A stretch of 64,000 nucleotides of DNA from Arthrobacter sp. 18067 (GTDB taxonomy: Bacteria > Actinomycetota > Actinomycetes > Actinomycetales > Micrococcaceae): assembly GCF_902706295.1 (NCBI RefSeq), contig NZ_CACSJJ010000015.1:1-64000 (forward strand). Reading direction: 5' to 3'. The position numbers were made by a program, and so were the translations under genes. Below, in pieces: positions 56,521 through 64,000 of the stretch (position 1 is the first letter of the stretch; each line of letters starts with the position of its first letter). The notes below the pieces were generated by a model, which was given only the letters and a program-made list of their open reading frames with translations, searched no databases and was not told the DNA's origin.

Positions 56521-58270
56521 ACTTTTCGTCGGGGCCCAGGTCGGGCCCGACGGCGAAACTTACCTCGCGCGTCGCGCTTCCGTGCAGTTCCAGGATGGCG
56601 AGCTCGTTGGCACCTTCGCGGATCAGGGGACCGGGAACGTACAGCGTGCGCTGCGGTCCGCGGCTCCAGTAACGGCCCAGGTTGAAGCCGTTGATGAAGG
56701 CATTGCCCTTGATCCAGCCGTCAAGGCGAAGGAAACGATCCCCAGGTCCGTCGGCTTCGAAGGTTGCAAACGAAACGGATGGGCCAGTCACGCCCGCGTT
56801 AACGCCACCGACCGGTAGTTCAGCGGCCGCAGACCGGAAATCATCCAGCGAAGCCAGGTCAACAGCGCCGATTTCCCAGTCCAAAACCTCCACGCCGTTC
56901 AGCAGCGCAGGCCCCATCAGCCCTTTGTCCTCGCCGATTCGCTGCCCGTAATTCACCCGGCCCTGGTCCTCCAGGAGAACCTGCAAGCGGCCACCAGCGG
57001 GGATCACAACAGAGCGCTCGCCCAGTTCCCGGCTCAGCACACCCACGGGCACGCCATCCAGGAAGAACTGGGCGCGGTCCCGTACTTCCGAAAATGACAG
57101 CACACCGCCAGCCGGCAGCGAGAGCTCATAGAGGTAGAAGCCCCGGTACTGCCCGGTGACTTCCACAGGGGGAACAGACCCCGCGACTGGCCTCGTAGCA
57201 ATCGGGACATCCAGCAGGGACACGGACCTGGCGATGGGAACGGTTGAAGCGGGAACAGGAACCCTCACGGCAGGTACTTCGGAAGGAACCGGGAAGTGCT
57301 TGGCAATCACGTCCCGGAACGCGAAGTACTTGGCCGTCGGGTGCCCGTCTTCAGAAAGCGGTGCGTCGTAGTCGTACGAGGTGATGGTGGGCTCGTAGAT
57401 GCCTTTGTCGTTGGCTCCATTCGTGAAACCGAAGTTGGTGCCGCCATGGAACATGTAGATGTTCACCGAAGCCCCGGCAGTCAGCAGCGCGTCCAGTTCG
57501 GCGGCGGAAGCAGCGGCGTCGGTGGTGTGGTGGTGCGTTCCCCAGTTGTCGAACCAGCCGTTCCAGAACTCGGCGCACATCAGCGGCCCGGTGGGCTGCC
57601 TCTCCCGCAGAAACGCAAGCCGCTCAAGGGAACGTGAACCAAACGTCCCGGTCTTGTGCAGTTCGGGCAGTGAGCCGTCCTCGATCATGGTCCCGAATGG
57701 CTGGTCGCAGGTGAACAGCGGAACATCAACACCCGAACGCTTGGACAGGTCCACCAGATGCTGCAGGTACTCCTTGTCGTTCCCGTAGGCGCCGTACTCG
57801 TTCTCAATCTGGAACATGATCACTGGACCGCCCTGTGTGATCTGCCGCGGCACCACCAAAGCCAGCACGGACTCCATGTAGGAAGAGACAGCCGCCAAGT
57901 AGCCGGGTTCGCTGCTGCGGACGCCCACGGTGGGGTCGGTGAACAGCCACGCGGGCAGCCCGCCGTTGTCCCACTCGGCGCAAATGTAGGGGCCGGGTCG
58001 GACAATCGCGTGCATCCCGGAATCGGCCACCAGGTCCAGGAAGCGCCCGAGGTCCAGCCCGCCGTCGGTAAGGAAGGCACCCGGAGTTGGCGAGTGCTCG
58101 TTCCACGGCACGTAGGTCTCGATGGTGTTCAATCCCATCAGCCGGGCCTTGTGGATCCGGTCGGCCCACAGATCGGGGTGCACCCGGAAGTAGTGGATGG
58201 CTCCGGAAAGGATGCGGAAAGGTTCATCGTTCAGGAGAAAGTCCTGATCGCCGATTGCGAAGGTTTCCAA
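56519..58270 (-). CDS. GH35-family beta-galactosidase
   Basis: A 583-residue glycoside hydrolase. The TIM barrel shows ILSGAIHYFRVHP, NTIETYVPWNEH, RPGPYICAEWDNGGLPAWL, the acid/base region FQIENEYGAYG (Glu158) and the nucleophile region MCAEFWNGWFDNWG (Glu234). A C-terminal beta-sandwich with jelly-roll motifs (YRGFYLYE; FINGFNLGRYWSRGPQRTLYVPG, shown in part as GFNLGRYWSRGPQRTLY) completes it. No signal peptide, so it acts on imported oligosaccharides. It is last in the glycan operon; its TAA touches the repeat array. Confidence 0.93.
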   Translation of the reverse strand: METFAIGDQDFLLNDEPFRILSGAIHYFRVHPDLWADRIHKARLMGLNTIETYVPWNEHSPTPGAFLTDGGLDLGRFLDLVADSGMHAIVRPGPYICAEWDNGGLPAWLFTDPTVGVRSSEPGYLAAVSSYMESVLALVVPRQITQGGPVIMFQIENEYGAYGNDKEYLQHLVDLSKRSGVDVPLFTCDQPFGTMIEDGSLPELHKTGTFGSRSLERLAFLRERQPTGPLMCAEFWNGWFDNWGTHHHTTDAAASAAELDALLTAGASVNIYMFHGGTNFGFTNGANDKGIYEPTITSYDYDAPLSEDGHPTAKYFAFRDVIAKHFPVPSEVPAVRVPVPASTVPIARSVSLLDVPIATRPVAGSVPPVEVTGQYRGFYLYELSLPAGGVLSFSEVRDRAQFFLDGVPVGVLSRELGERSVVIPAGGRLQVLLEDQGRVNYGQRIGEDKGLMGPALLNGVEVLDWEIGAVDLASLDDFRSAAAELPVGGVNAGVTGPSVSFATFEADGPGDRFLRLDGWIKGNAFINGFNLGRYWSRGPQRTLYVPGPLIREGANELAILELHGSATREVSFAVGPDLGPDEK

Positions 58271-58289
58271 AGTGAGGTCCTAACGGGGT

Positions 58290-58997
58290 CTACGCGGAGC
58301 GGAGCACGGCGTAGAAGGCGTACGAAGCGTTGCTCCAGATCACGAACAGCAGGGGTGCCGGCGCCAACGCGATGCCCAGCACCGGCTGCATCACGGCGGC
58401 GGACACGATGATCCCCAGCAGGACCAGCATGGCCAGGCTGAGGTACCAGCGCTGCGCCACCAGATAAAGGGAAGCCCTGAGGATGCTTTTCAGCTTCGCC
58501 TCGGGCAGAAGTACGACGCCGGCAATCGCCGTGACGGTAAGGCTCACGGTCACTGCGGCTGCTACGACGATCAGCGGCACCAGCAGGGCAGCGCCTGGAA
58601 TGGTCTGGACATTGCTCTGGAGGACGGCCAGGTCCACGCCAAGGAACATCAGCAGGGCCACGGCACCCACGCCGAGCAGTGCGGCCTTCGCAAAACTGCG
58701 CTTGTATCCCCGGAGGAAGGCGGCAACCGGCTTGACCGCGCCGCCGTCGTCGTTCAAGGCCTTGAAAGCAGCGAAGATGCCGGCGAGTGACGGCGCAATG
58801 GTGACCGAGAACGCCAGGAAGAACGGCCACGCAGCGGCCGGGTCGGCCACCAGCGAAAGGCAGAGGACCAGCGGCGCGTTGGCCACGGCGAGCAGTGCAT
58901 TGCCGGCCAGGAAGGTGTAAATAAACCCGAAAATGCTTCCGAAGGTCTCGAATCCTGGCCCGGCCCACCGCCGCGGTTTAGCGCTCACAATACTCAT
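58290..58997 (-). CDS. DUF624 (YesL-like) family membrane protein
   Basis: A 235-residue polytopic membrane protein with about five to six hydrophobic segments. The YesL-type start FETFGSIFGFIYTFLAGNAL and the later AFFRGYKRSFAK-like segment (FLRGYKRSFAKAALLG) fit DUF624. Proteins of this family accompany CUT1 importers for plant cell-wall sugars, with unknown role. The ATG at 58997 overlaps the permease stop (ATGA), so it is coupled to the transporter. Confidence 0.82.
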   Translation of the reverse strand: MSIVSAKPRRWAGPGFETFGSIFGFIYTFLAGNALLAVANAPLVLCLSLVADPAAAWPFFLAFSVTIAPSLAGIFAAFKALNDDGGAVKPVAAFLRGYKRSFAKAALLGVGAVALLMFLGVDLAVLQSNVQTIPGAALLVPLIVVAAAVTVSLTVTAIAGVVLLPEAKLKSILRASLYLVAQRWYLSLAMLVLLGIIVSAAVMQPVLGIALAPAPLLFVIWSNASYAFYAVLRSA

Positions 58998-59935
58998 CCT
59001 TTCATCCCGCTCGTCGCGATGCCTTGGATGAAGTAACGCTGGCCGATGAGGAAGATGATGAGGATGGGGATCACGGAGATCACGGAGCCGGTCATGATCA
59101 TGGCGTACTCGGCGTCGAACTGGCCAACGAAGGACCGCAAGCCCAGCTGGACGGTCCAGAGGCGGTTGGACGTGAGGTAGATGAACGGACCCATGTAGTC
59201 GTTCCACGTGTTCACGAACGTCAGCAGGGCCAGGCTGGCCAGGGCCGGCTTGGACAGGGGCAGGATCACGCGTGCCCATATTCCGTATTCGCTGAGGCCG
59301 TCGATGCGGGCGGCTTCGCAGAGTTCGTCCGGGATGGTCATGTAGTACTGGCGCATCAGGAACACGCCGAAGGCACCGAATGCCTGCAGGAGAATCAACG
59401 CGTTGAAGCTGTTCGTCAGGCCCAGTTGCTGCATCATGATGTACTGCGGCACCATGTAGGCCTGCCACGGAACGGCGATGGTACCGATGTAGGCCAGGAA
59501 CAGGACATCGCGGCCCGGGAAGCGGACCTTCGAGAAACCGTAGGCAGCCAGTGAGCCTGTGAGGACCTGCAGGCAGGTGATGATCACGGCAAGGTACAAC
59601 GAGTTCTGCAGGTAGCCCATCATGGGAATGCGGGTCCAGATGTCCGTGTAATTGCTCCACACGAACTCACTGGGGATCCACTGGATGGGAACCGTGAGGA
59701 CCTGGTTGTTCTCCTTCAATGACGAGGAAAGCATCCAGATGAACGGCACCATGAGCGCCGCCACCAGGACCACCAGGACACCGTAAATCACGATGTTCGC
59801 GGTCCGCTTCTTCTGCTCACGCGGCGAGCGTTTGCGGTCAGTACGACGGCGGTCTTCCGCAGTAGGTGCGCCGCTCGGGAACGGTGCTGCATCCTTCAAA
59901 TGAGTGGCTTTGAGGTCTTCGGCCATGTTGGTCAT
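58994..59935 (-). CDS. CUT1 sugar ABC transporter permease (MalG type), GH35 cluster
   Basis: A 313-residue permease. A basic cytoplasmic tail (about 1-45) precedes six membrane segments; the EAA loop is around CEAARIDGLSEYGIWARVILPL. Its start overlaps the stop of the MalF-type gene by one base (TGATG). It takes part in oligosaccharide uptake for the GH35 pathway. Confidence 0.92.
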   Translation of the reverse strand: MTNMAEDLKATHLKDAAPFPSGAPTAEDRRRTDRKRSPREQKKRTANIVIYGVLVVLVAALMVPFIWMLSSSLKENNQVLTVPIQWIPSEFVWSNYTDIWTRIPMMGYLQNSLYLAVIITCLQVLTGSLAAYGFSKVRFPGRDVLFLAYIGTIAVPWQAYMVPQYIMMQQLGLTNSFNALILLQAFGAFGVFLMRQYYMTIPDELCEAARIDGLSEYGIWARVILPLSKPALASLALLTFVNTWNDYMGPFIYLTSNRLWTVQLGLRSFVGQFDAEYAMIMTGSVISVIPILIIFLIGQRYFIQGIATSGMKG

Positions 59936-60861
59936 CAGCGTTCCCTCCGCTGTTGGATCTTGAACTGCAGGACGGTGACCGTCAGCACGATGATGAACAG
60001 GACCAGTGAAATGGCCGAGGAGTAGCCGAACTTACCTTCGCCGATGCCCTCCTGGTAGATCAGCTGGGACAGCACTGTGGTGGAACGTCCGGGGCCACCG
60101 TTGGTCATGACCACGATCAGGTCGAACACCTTGAAGCTGGAGACCGTCAGCATGACCACCACAAAGAACGTGGTGGGACGCAAGGACGGGATGGTGACGT
60201 TCCAGAAACGCTGCCAGGCACTGGCGCCGTCAACCTCGGCGGCTTCGTACAGCTCGGTGGGGATCGCTTGCAGGCCGGCCAAGTACAGGACCATGTAGTA
60301 GCCCATGTCCCGCCACACGCTGGTGATGATGACAGCCGGCATGGCCCAGTCGGAACTGGATGTCCAGCCCGGCGGGTTGGCGATGCCGATGGCGCCGAGG
60401 AGCTGGTTGATGGGGCCGCTGTCCGGGCTGAAGAGCATGTTCCAGACGACGGCGACAGCCACCAGGGAGGTGATGTACGGGAAGAAGATGGCGACCCGGA
60501 AGAAGCCGATTCCCTTGAGTTTGCGGTTCAGGAGCATCGCCAGGATGAGCGCGAGCGCCATGGTGAGCGGGACGTGGCCCAGGGCGTAAACGAGGGTGTT
60601 CCGCAGCGCGATCCAGAAGGAGTCGGACGCGAACATGCGCTCAAAGTTGGCCAGGCCAACCCACTTGGGAGCGCTGAACGAGGTCCATTCCATGAAGGAG
60701 AGCGCGAAAGCGGCCACGACTGGAATGAGGGTGAAGGCCAGGAAGCCAAGGAAGTTCGGAAGGATGAACGTCCAGCCGATCAGCGTGTTACGCCTGGCTT
60801 GCTTCCTGTTGCCGCGGCTGTGCACGGGGGCAGGCGCCTGGGTGATTGTTTCTGTAGTCAT
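59935..60861 (-). CDS. CUT1 sugar ABC transporter permease (MalF type), GH35 cluster
   Basis: A 308-residue permease with six predicted membrane segments and the EAA loop around EAAEVDGASAWQRFWNVTIP. The ATG at 60861 is chosen as the normal family start; the longer frame reads into the intergenic region and binding-protein gene. It is 113 bases downstream of the binding-protein gene; this gap shows no other gene. Confidence 0.92.
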   Translation of the reverse strand: MTTETITQAPAPVHSRGNRKQARRNTLIGWTFILPNFLGFLAFTLIPVVAAFALSFMEWTSFSAPKWVGLANFERMFASDSFWIALRNTLVYALGHVPLTMALALILAMLLNRKLKGIGFFRVAIFFPYITSLVAVAVVWNMLFSPDSGPINQLLGAIGIANPPGWTSSSDWAMPAVIITSVWRDMGYYMVLYLAGLQAIPTELYEAAEVDGASAWQRFWNVTIPSLRPTTFFVVVMLTVSSFKVFDLIVVMTNGGPGRSTTVLSQLIYQEGIGEGKFGYSSAISLVLFIIVLTVTVLQFKIQQRRER

Positions 60862-60974
60862 GATGACCGCTCCCGGGGCGGGGGCGTTCCTCCATTTCAG
60901 GATCCGGAGAATTCGGGTCCGGTTCCGGTGCCGCGTCCAGGGACGCAGCACCGGAACCAGGTGCTTGTCTGGCC

Positions 60975-62255
60975 TTACTTGCCCAGGACTTCGCTGGTGA
61001 CGCGCTTGCCCATCTCGGCGATGCCATCGGTGACGGAGCGCTCGCCGACCATGATGAGGTCGTGTTCCTGGTTGAGGATCTTGTCCGTAGCGGCAGACTT
61101 GTCGCTGACGGGCATTTCCAGGGCTGTCTGGTCCGGGGCGAAGGCCTTCTTGGAGAGCTCGTCCGTGGGCAGGCCTTCCAGCTTGAAGTACTCGGCGGTG
61201 ACGGACTCGTTCTGGAGCGCCGGGACTACACCGATCTTGGAGATGGCTTTGGCGCCTTCTTCGCCGGCAGCCCACTCGATGAACTTCTTGGCCTCATCGG
61301 AGTGGCTGGCGTTCTTGTTCACGGCGAAGGCCGTGGGCGAACCGAACGTGGTGACCTTGCCGTCGTCGTTCTTCTGCGGCAGTGGCGCCAAGCCCCAGTT
61401 GACGTTGGTCTTGCCGTCCTTCTTGGCCTGCAGGATGCCCGCGGTGTACCAGGTGCCCATGGGCATCATGGCTGCCTGGCCGGTTTCGAACATGGTGCGG
61501 TAGCTGGTCTTCTGGCTCTTGGCAGTGCCGAAGTCCAAGGTGGCGCCGGACTTCTGAAGGTCCAGGGCGGTGTTGTACTGGTCCTCAAAGAAGCCGTAGT
61601 CGCCGCTGTTCTGGTCGGCGTCGTTCTGGGCCGCTGCGATGGCCTGGACCACCGAACGCCAGATGTGGTGGTAAGTGCCGTAGACCTTCTTGCCCTCAGC
61701 CTCGGTGGTGAGTTTCTTGGCGATCTCCGTGTACTTTTCCCATGTCAGGTCCTTGGGCTCTTCAATCCCGGCAGCCTTGAACAGGTCCTTGTTGTAGTAC
61801 AGGAGCCAGAAGTCCTGGCGGTAGGGTGCAGCGAAGTACTTGCCGTCCATGTTGAAGGCGTCCAGGCCGGCGAGGTTGTCTTTGCCCACCTTGTCCACCA
61901 CGCCGTTGATCTCCTGAAGCTGGCCGTTGTTGGCGTAGCGGGAGTAGTCGATCACGTTCTTCATGGTGAGGACATCGGTGGTGTCGCCACCGGCAAGCAT
62001 GGTGGTCACCTTCTGCGGGTAGTCATCAGCCAAGATGTCGACGGGTTCAATGTCCACGGTGGGGTTGGCGGCCTCGTAGCCGTCAAAGAGGGCCTTGAAC
62101 TCCGGTGTGCCCTCGTAGTTCCAGACCGAGACGGTCAGCTTGGTCTTACCGTTGGCTGCCGGTTGTTCGGCCGGACCGGCTGCGCCTGCACAGCCAGTGA
62201 GTCCAAGCCCTGCAGTCACCGCAAGGGCGATTGCGGCGAGGGTTGTGCGCTTCAT
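60975..62255 (-). CDS. CUT1 sugar ABC transporter substrate-binding lipoprotein, GH35 cluster
   Basis: A 426-residue exported lipoprotein with signal MKRTTLAAIALAVTAGLGL and lipobox LTGC (Cys22). The mature protein shows TKLTVSVWNYEGTPEFKALF, NPTVDIEPVDI and AGGDTTDVLTMKN, typical of solute-binding family 1. It probably captures a galactose-containing oligosaccharide or lyase product, judged from the GH35 and heparinase-like neighbours. A GGAGAACGC stretch precedes the ATG. Confidence 0.92.
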   Translation of the reverse strand: MKRTTLAAIALAVTAGLGLTGCAGAAGPAEQPAANGKTKLTVSVWNYEGTPEFKALFDGYEAANPTVDIEPVDILADDYPQKVTTMLAGGDTTDVLTMKNVIDYSRYANNGQLQEINGVVDKVGKDNLAGLDAFNMDGKYFAAPYRQDFWLLYYNKDLFKAAGIEEPKDLTWEKYTEIAKKLTTEAEGKKVYGTYHHIWRSVVQAIAAAQNDADQNSGDYGFFEDQYNTALDLQKSGATLDFGTAKSQKTSYRTMFETGQAAMMPMGTWYTAGILQAKKDGKTNVNWGLAPLPQKNDDGKVTTFGSPTAFAVNKNASHSDEAKKFIEWAAGEEGAKAISKIGVVPALQNESVTAEYFKLEGLPTDELSKKAFAPDQTALEMPVSDKSAATDKILNQEHDLIMVGERSVTDGIAEMGKRVTSEVLGK

Positions 62256-62316
62256 TGCGTTCTCCTTAGTGGGGGTTCTTAAGTCTGCCGCGGCTGCGGC
62301 TGTGGGTTTGACGGGG

Positions 62317-63330
62317 CTAGGCGCTGAGGCCGAGGTCCGCGTGGACTACTTGGGCCTGGAGGTCCTTGCCGGCGAGGTACCGTTCGAGGTCATCCAGTGC
62401 AGCATCGGACATCCGCCGGGTTTCAGTCCCGAGAGAGCCGGCGATATGTGGTGTGAGGATCACATTGGGGAGGTCGTACAGGGTGGATTCTGCGGGCAGC
62501 GGCTCGGGCTCCGTGACGTCCAACAGGGCTGTGATTCGTCCGGTGGCGCACTCCTTCTCGAGTGCTGCCGTGTCAACCAATGAACCGCGTGCAGTGTTAA
62601 TGAGCGTCGCGTGGTCCTTCATGGCGCGGAGCTCTGCCGTGCTGATCATGTTGCGCGTTTCCGGCAGTGCCGGGGCGTGGATGGTGACCACGTCCGACGC
62701 CGGCAGGAGCTCGTGCAGGGGGACCAGCTTGCCGCCCGCGGCCGCGACTTCGAGCGGATCCGCGTGGGGATCGCTGACCAGGCAGGTGACGTCCTGCAGC
62801 TGCTGGACCAGTTGGACCACCCTGCGGCCGATGCGGGAGAAGCCGATGACGCCCACCACGCGGCCAATGTTCCCCAGCTCGCCGCGATCACCGATGTAGC
62901 TCCAGTCAGCGCGGAAGGTGCGGGCGTCGTTGGCCAGCACGTGTGCCTTTTTACCTGCCAGGACGATCGAGGCGAACGTGAATTCAGCTACCGGGATCGC
63001 GTTGGCGTCGGCGCCGTTGGTCACGGTGATGCCGCGATCCCAGAGTTCTTCGCTGACGAAGCTGCGCACTGTTCCCGCACAGTGGAAAACTGCCCTGAGC
63101 TTGGGCATGCGCTCCAACCGCTCTGCATTGAGCTGCGGAACCCCCCAGCTGGTGAGGAGGATTTCCACCTCTTCCAGGCGGTTTGTCAGCTCGGGGGCGT
63201 CCAAGGAATCCGTCCACGGCTCGTCACCAAGATCAACCAGTCCAGCCAGCCGCTCCAGTCGCGTGGAATCGAACTGGTCAGCAAAGGTTCCGCTATTCAT
63301 GACCAGCAGTGCCTGGGGCTTGAGCGACAT
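62317..63330 (-). CDS. D-2-hydroxyacid dehydrogenase family protein, GH35 cluster
   Basis: A 337-residue NAD-binding dehydrogenase: the cofactor loop RVVGVIGFSRIGRRVVQLVQ, the arginine in NTARGSLVDT, the glutamate in DVTEPEPLP and the histidine in LTPHIAG. The glycine motif reads GFSRIG, similar to the GASRTG of the homologue at 27640-28686. AGGGAGG precedes the ATG at 63330. It is first in the minus-strand operon leading to the binding protein. The substrate is unknown; reduction of a lyase- or sugar-derived 2-keto acid is a guess. Confidence 0.88.
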   Translation of the reverse strand: MSLKPQALLVMNSGTFADQFDSTRLERLAGLVDLGDEPWTDSLDAPELTNRLEEVEILLTSWGVPQLNAERLERMPKLRAVFHCAGTVRSFVSEELWDRGITVTNGADANAIPVAEFTFASIVLAGKKAHVLANDARTFRADWSYIGDRGELGNIGRVVGVIGFSRIGRRVVQLVQQLQDVTCLVSDPHADPLEVAAAGGKLVPLHELLPASDVVTIHAPALPETRNMISTAELRAMKDHATLINTARGSLVDTAALEKECATGRITALLDVTEPEPLPAESTLYDLPNVILTPHIAGSLGTETRRMSDAALDDLERYLAGKDLQAQVVHADLGLSA

Positions 63331-63380
63331 TGAGGGGATCCTCCCTTCGAAATTTTCGGCGGCCTGTTCGACCGTGATTT

Positions 63381-63466
63381 ATGTGTTGCATCACATCTAA
63401 TAATCAGTACATACTCATAAACAAGACAGTTCATTCAACTCAATCGGGGTTGATCTGAAACGTTCA
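63381..63466. promoter_or_regulatory. Divergent control region of the glycan cluster
   Basis: Two inverted repeats lie in the 164-base gap: ATGTG-TTGCAT-CACAT at 63381-63396 and TGAA-ACG-TTCA at 63456-63466. The second resembles a LacI-family half-palindrome. The gap is AT-richer than its surroundings, as expected for promoters. The regulator is not in the window. Confidence 0.4.
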
Positions 63467-63494
63467 AACTCGAACAAATGAGAGAAGAATCCTT

Positions 63495-64000
63495 ATGGCA
63501 ACCGGCAACGCCGCCGTTGTAGCGCCACCTCTTCGCCCTTTACGGAGTGCCTGGGGCCCGTTGGCTGGCGAGTCCTCACTGAGGGAGTCGCTCCGCGGCT
63601 CCCGTGACCGGCTCACCGTTCGTCCAGCGTCCGACGCCGGATGGCAGCTCTCTGCTGCCCGCCCCCTTGTGGAGCTGCGCACCCAGGCCGAAGCCGAGAA
63701 GGGGAGTCCCTGGCCCCAACCGCTCGTTTCCGACTACGCGCGCTACTTCCGCGACGGCAACCGCACGGCGTACGAGGGGCTCGTGGCGAGCCGGCAGCAG
63801 CGGCTGACGCGCGCCGTCGTAATGGCTGCAGTGGCAGGTCCCGATCGGGTGGGCTGGCTCGATGAGGTGATTGATGGCGCCTACCTCCTCTGTGAGCAGA
63901 GCTCCTGGAGTTGGGCGGCGCACGACGACGTGTTCACGCGCAGCGGCGAGGTGGTCCCGGACCGCACGCTTCCCTATCTGGATCTCGGTGCCGGCGAAGT
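63495..64000 (+). CDS. Heparinase II/III-like polysaccharide lyase family protein, truncated by window end
   Basis: From the ATG at 63495 the frame stays open for 168 codons to the window edge. The visible part is the N-terminal helical toroid of heparinase II/III-like proteins: DYARYFRDGNRTAYEGLVASRQQRLT (shown in part as YFRDGNRTAYEGLVASRQQR), then DEVIDGAYLLCEQSSWSWAAHDD and YLDLGAGE. No signal peptide is seen. The catalytic domain lies beyond the window. It is divergent from the GH35/importer operon and probably degrades an acidic polysaccharide or oligosaccharide for it. Confidence 0.78.
   Translation, partial: MATGNAAVVAPPLRPLRSAWGPLAGESSLRESLRGSRDRLTVRPASDAGWQLSAARPLVELRTQAEAEKGSPWPQPLVSDYARYFRDGNRTAYEGLVASRQQRLTRAVVMAAVAGPDRVGWLDEVIDGAYLLCEQSSWSWAAHDDVFTRSGEVVPDRTLPYLDLGAGE

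Noticed and set aside
61276..62282. 406-codon plus-strand frame (61062-62282) over the binding-protein gene
   Set aside because: It is antisense to a clear lipoprotein binding protein and reads as a valine/leucine-rich shadow.

Overview
High-GC DNA from one actinobacterium, most likely an Arthrobacter/Paenarthrobacter-type member of the Micrococcaceae. The basis is the GC-rich codon use, the dnaK-grpE-dnaJ-hspR order with HspR-type inverted repeats in front of dnaK, frequent GTG/TTG starts, and dense catabolic clusters, each with its own regulator. About 63 protein genes are supported. I saw no rRNA, tRNA, CRISPR array, insertion sequence or phage gene.

Layout. (1) 1-6269: a truncated ornithine-cyclodeaminase-family gene, a 413-base control region with four TTGGTATACCAA-like sites, then an operon of two paralogous cytosine-deaminase-like amidohydrolases bracketing a complete polar-amino-acid-type ABC importer. 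(2) 6970-19441: a sulfoquinovose (SQ) catabolic cluster. It encodes SQ isomerase (YihS type), sulfofructose kinase (YihV type), class I sulfofructose-phosphate aldolase (YihT type), a sulfolactaldehyde-dehydrogenase candidate, a TauE/SafE exporter, a CUT1 sugar importer, a Gfo/Idh protein that is a candidate NAD-dependent sulfoquinovosidase, a DeoR regulator, a phosphomannomutase homologue and a small unknown protein. Matching GTGTTG-N6-CAACAC operators precede the phosphomannomutase and deoR genes, and a related site lies in the central divergent promoter. (3) 20368-29957: an eight-gene operon with a type I sulfatase, CUT1 importer, Gfo/Idh oxidoreductase, hydroxyacid dehydrogenase, ROK kinase and NagB, with a divergent ROK repressor. 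I read this as possible sulfated amino-sugar use. (4) 30021-38904: a beta-propeller exported protein, AraC regulator, PhyH dioxygenase, CPBP protease, SDR/TetR pair, a frameshifted DUF2236 gene running into DUF817, and a small hypothetical.

(5) 38967-43229: the heat-shock operon. (6) 43239-47666: membrane and housekeeping-type genes (MFS exporter, CMD protein, DUF3040, maltokinase-cap-like protein). (7) 47723-55705: a LacI-controlled symporter/amidohydrolase operon and a TetR-controlled agmatine deiminase/amidase operon, each with a perfect palindromic operator. (8) 56250-64000: an inverted array of 32-base repeats, then a glycan cluster (GH35 beta-galactosidase, DUF624 protein, CUT1 importer, hydroxyacid dehydrogenase) divergent from a truncated heparinase II/III-like gene.

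Taken together, the window is a run of import-and-degrade modules. The three CUT1 importers have no ATPase gene of their own here, so they probably share an MsmK/MalK-type ATPase encoded elsewhere. All family assignments come from reading motifs and recalled homologues. No database search was possible.
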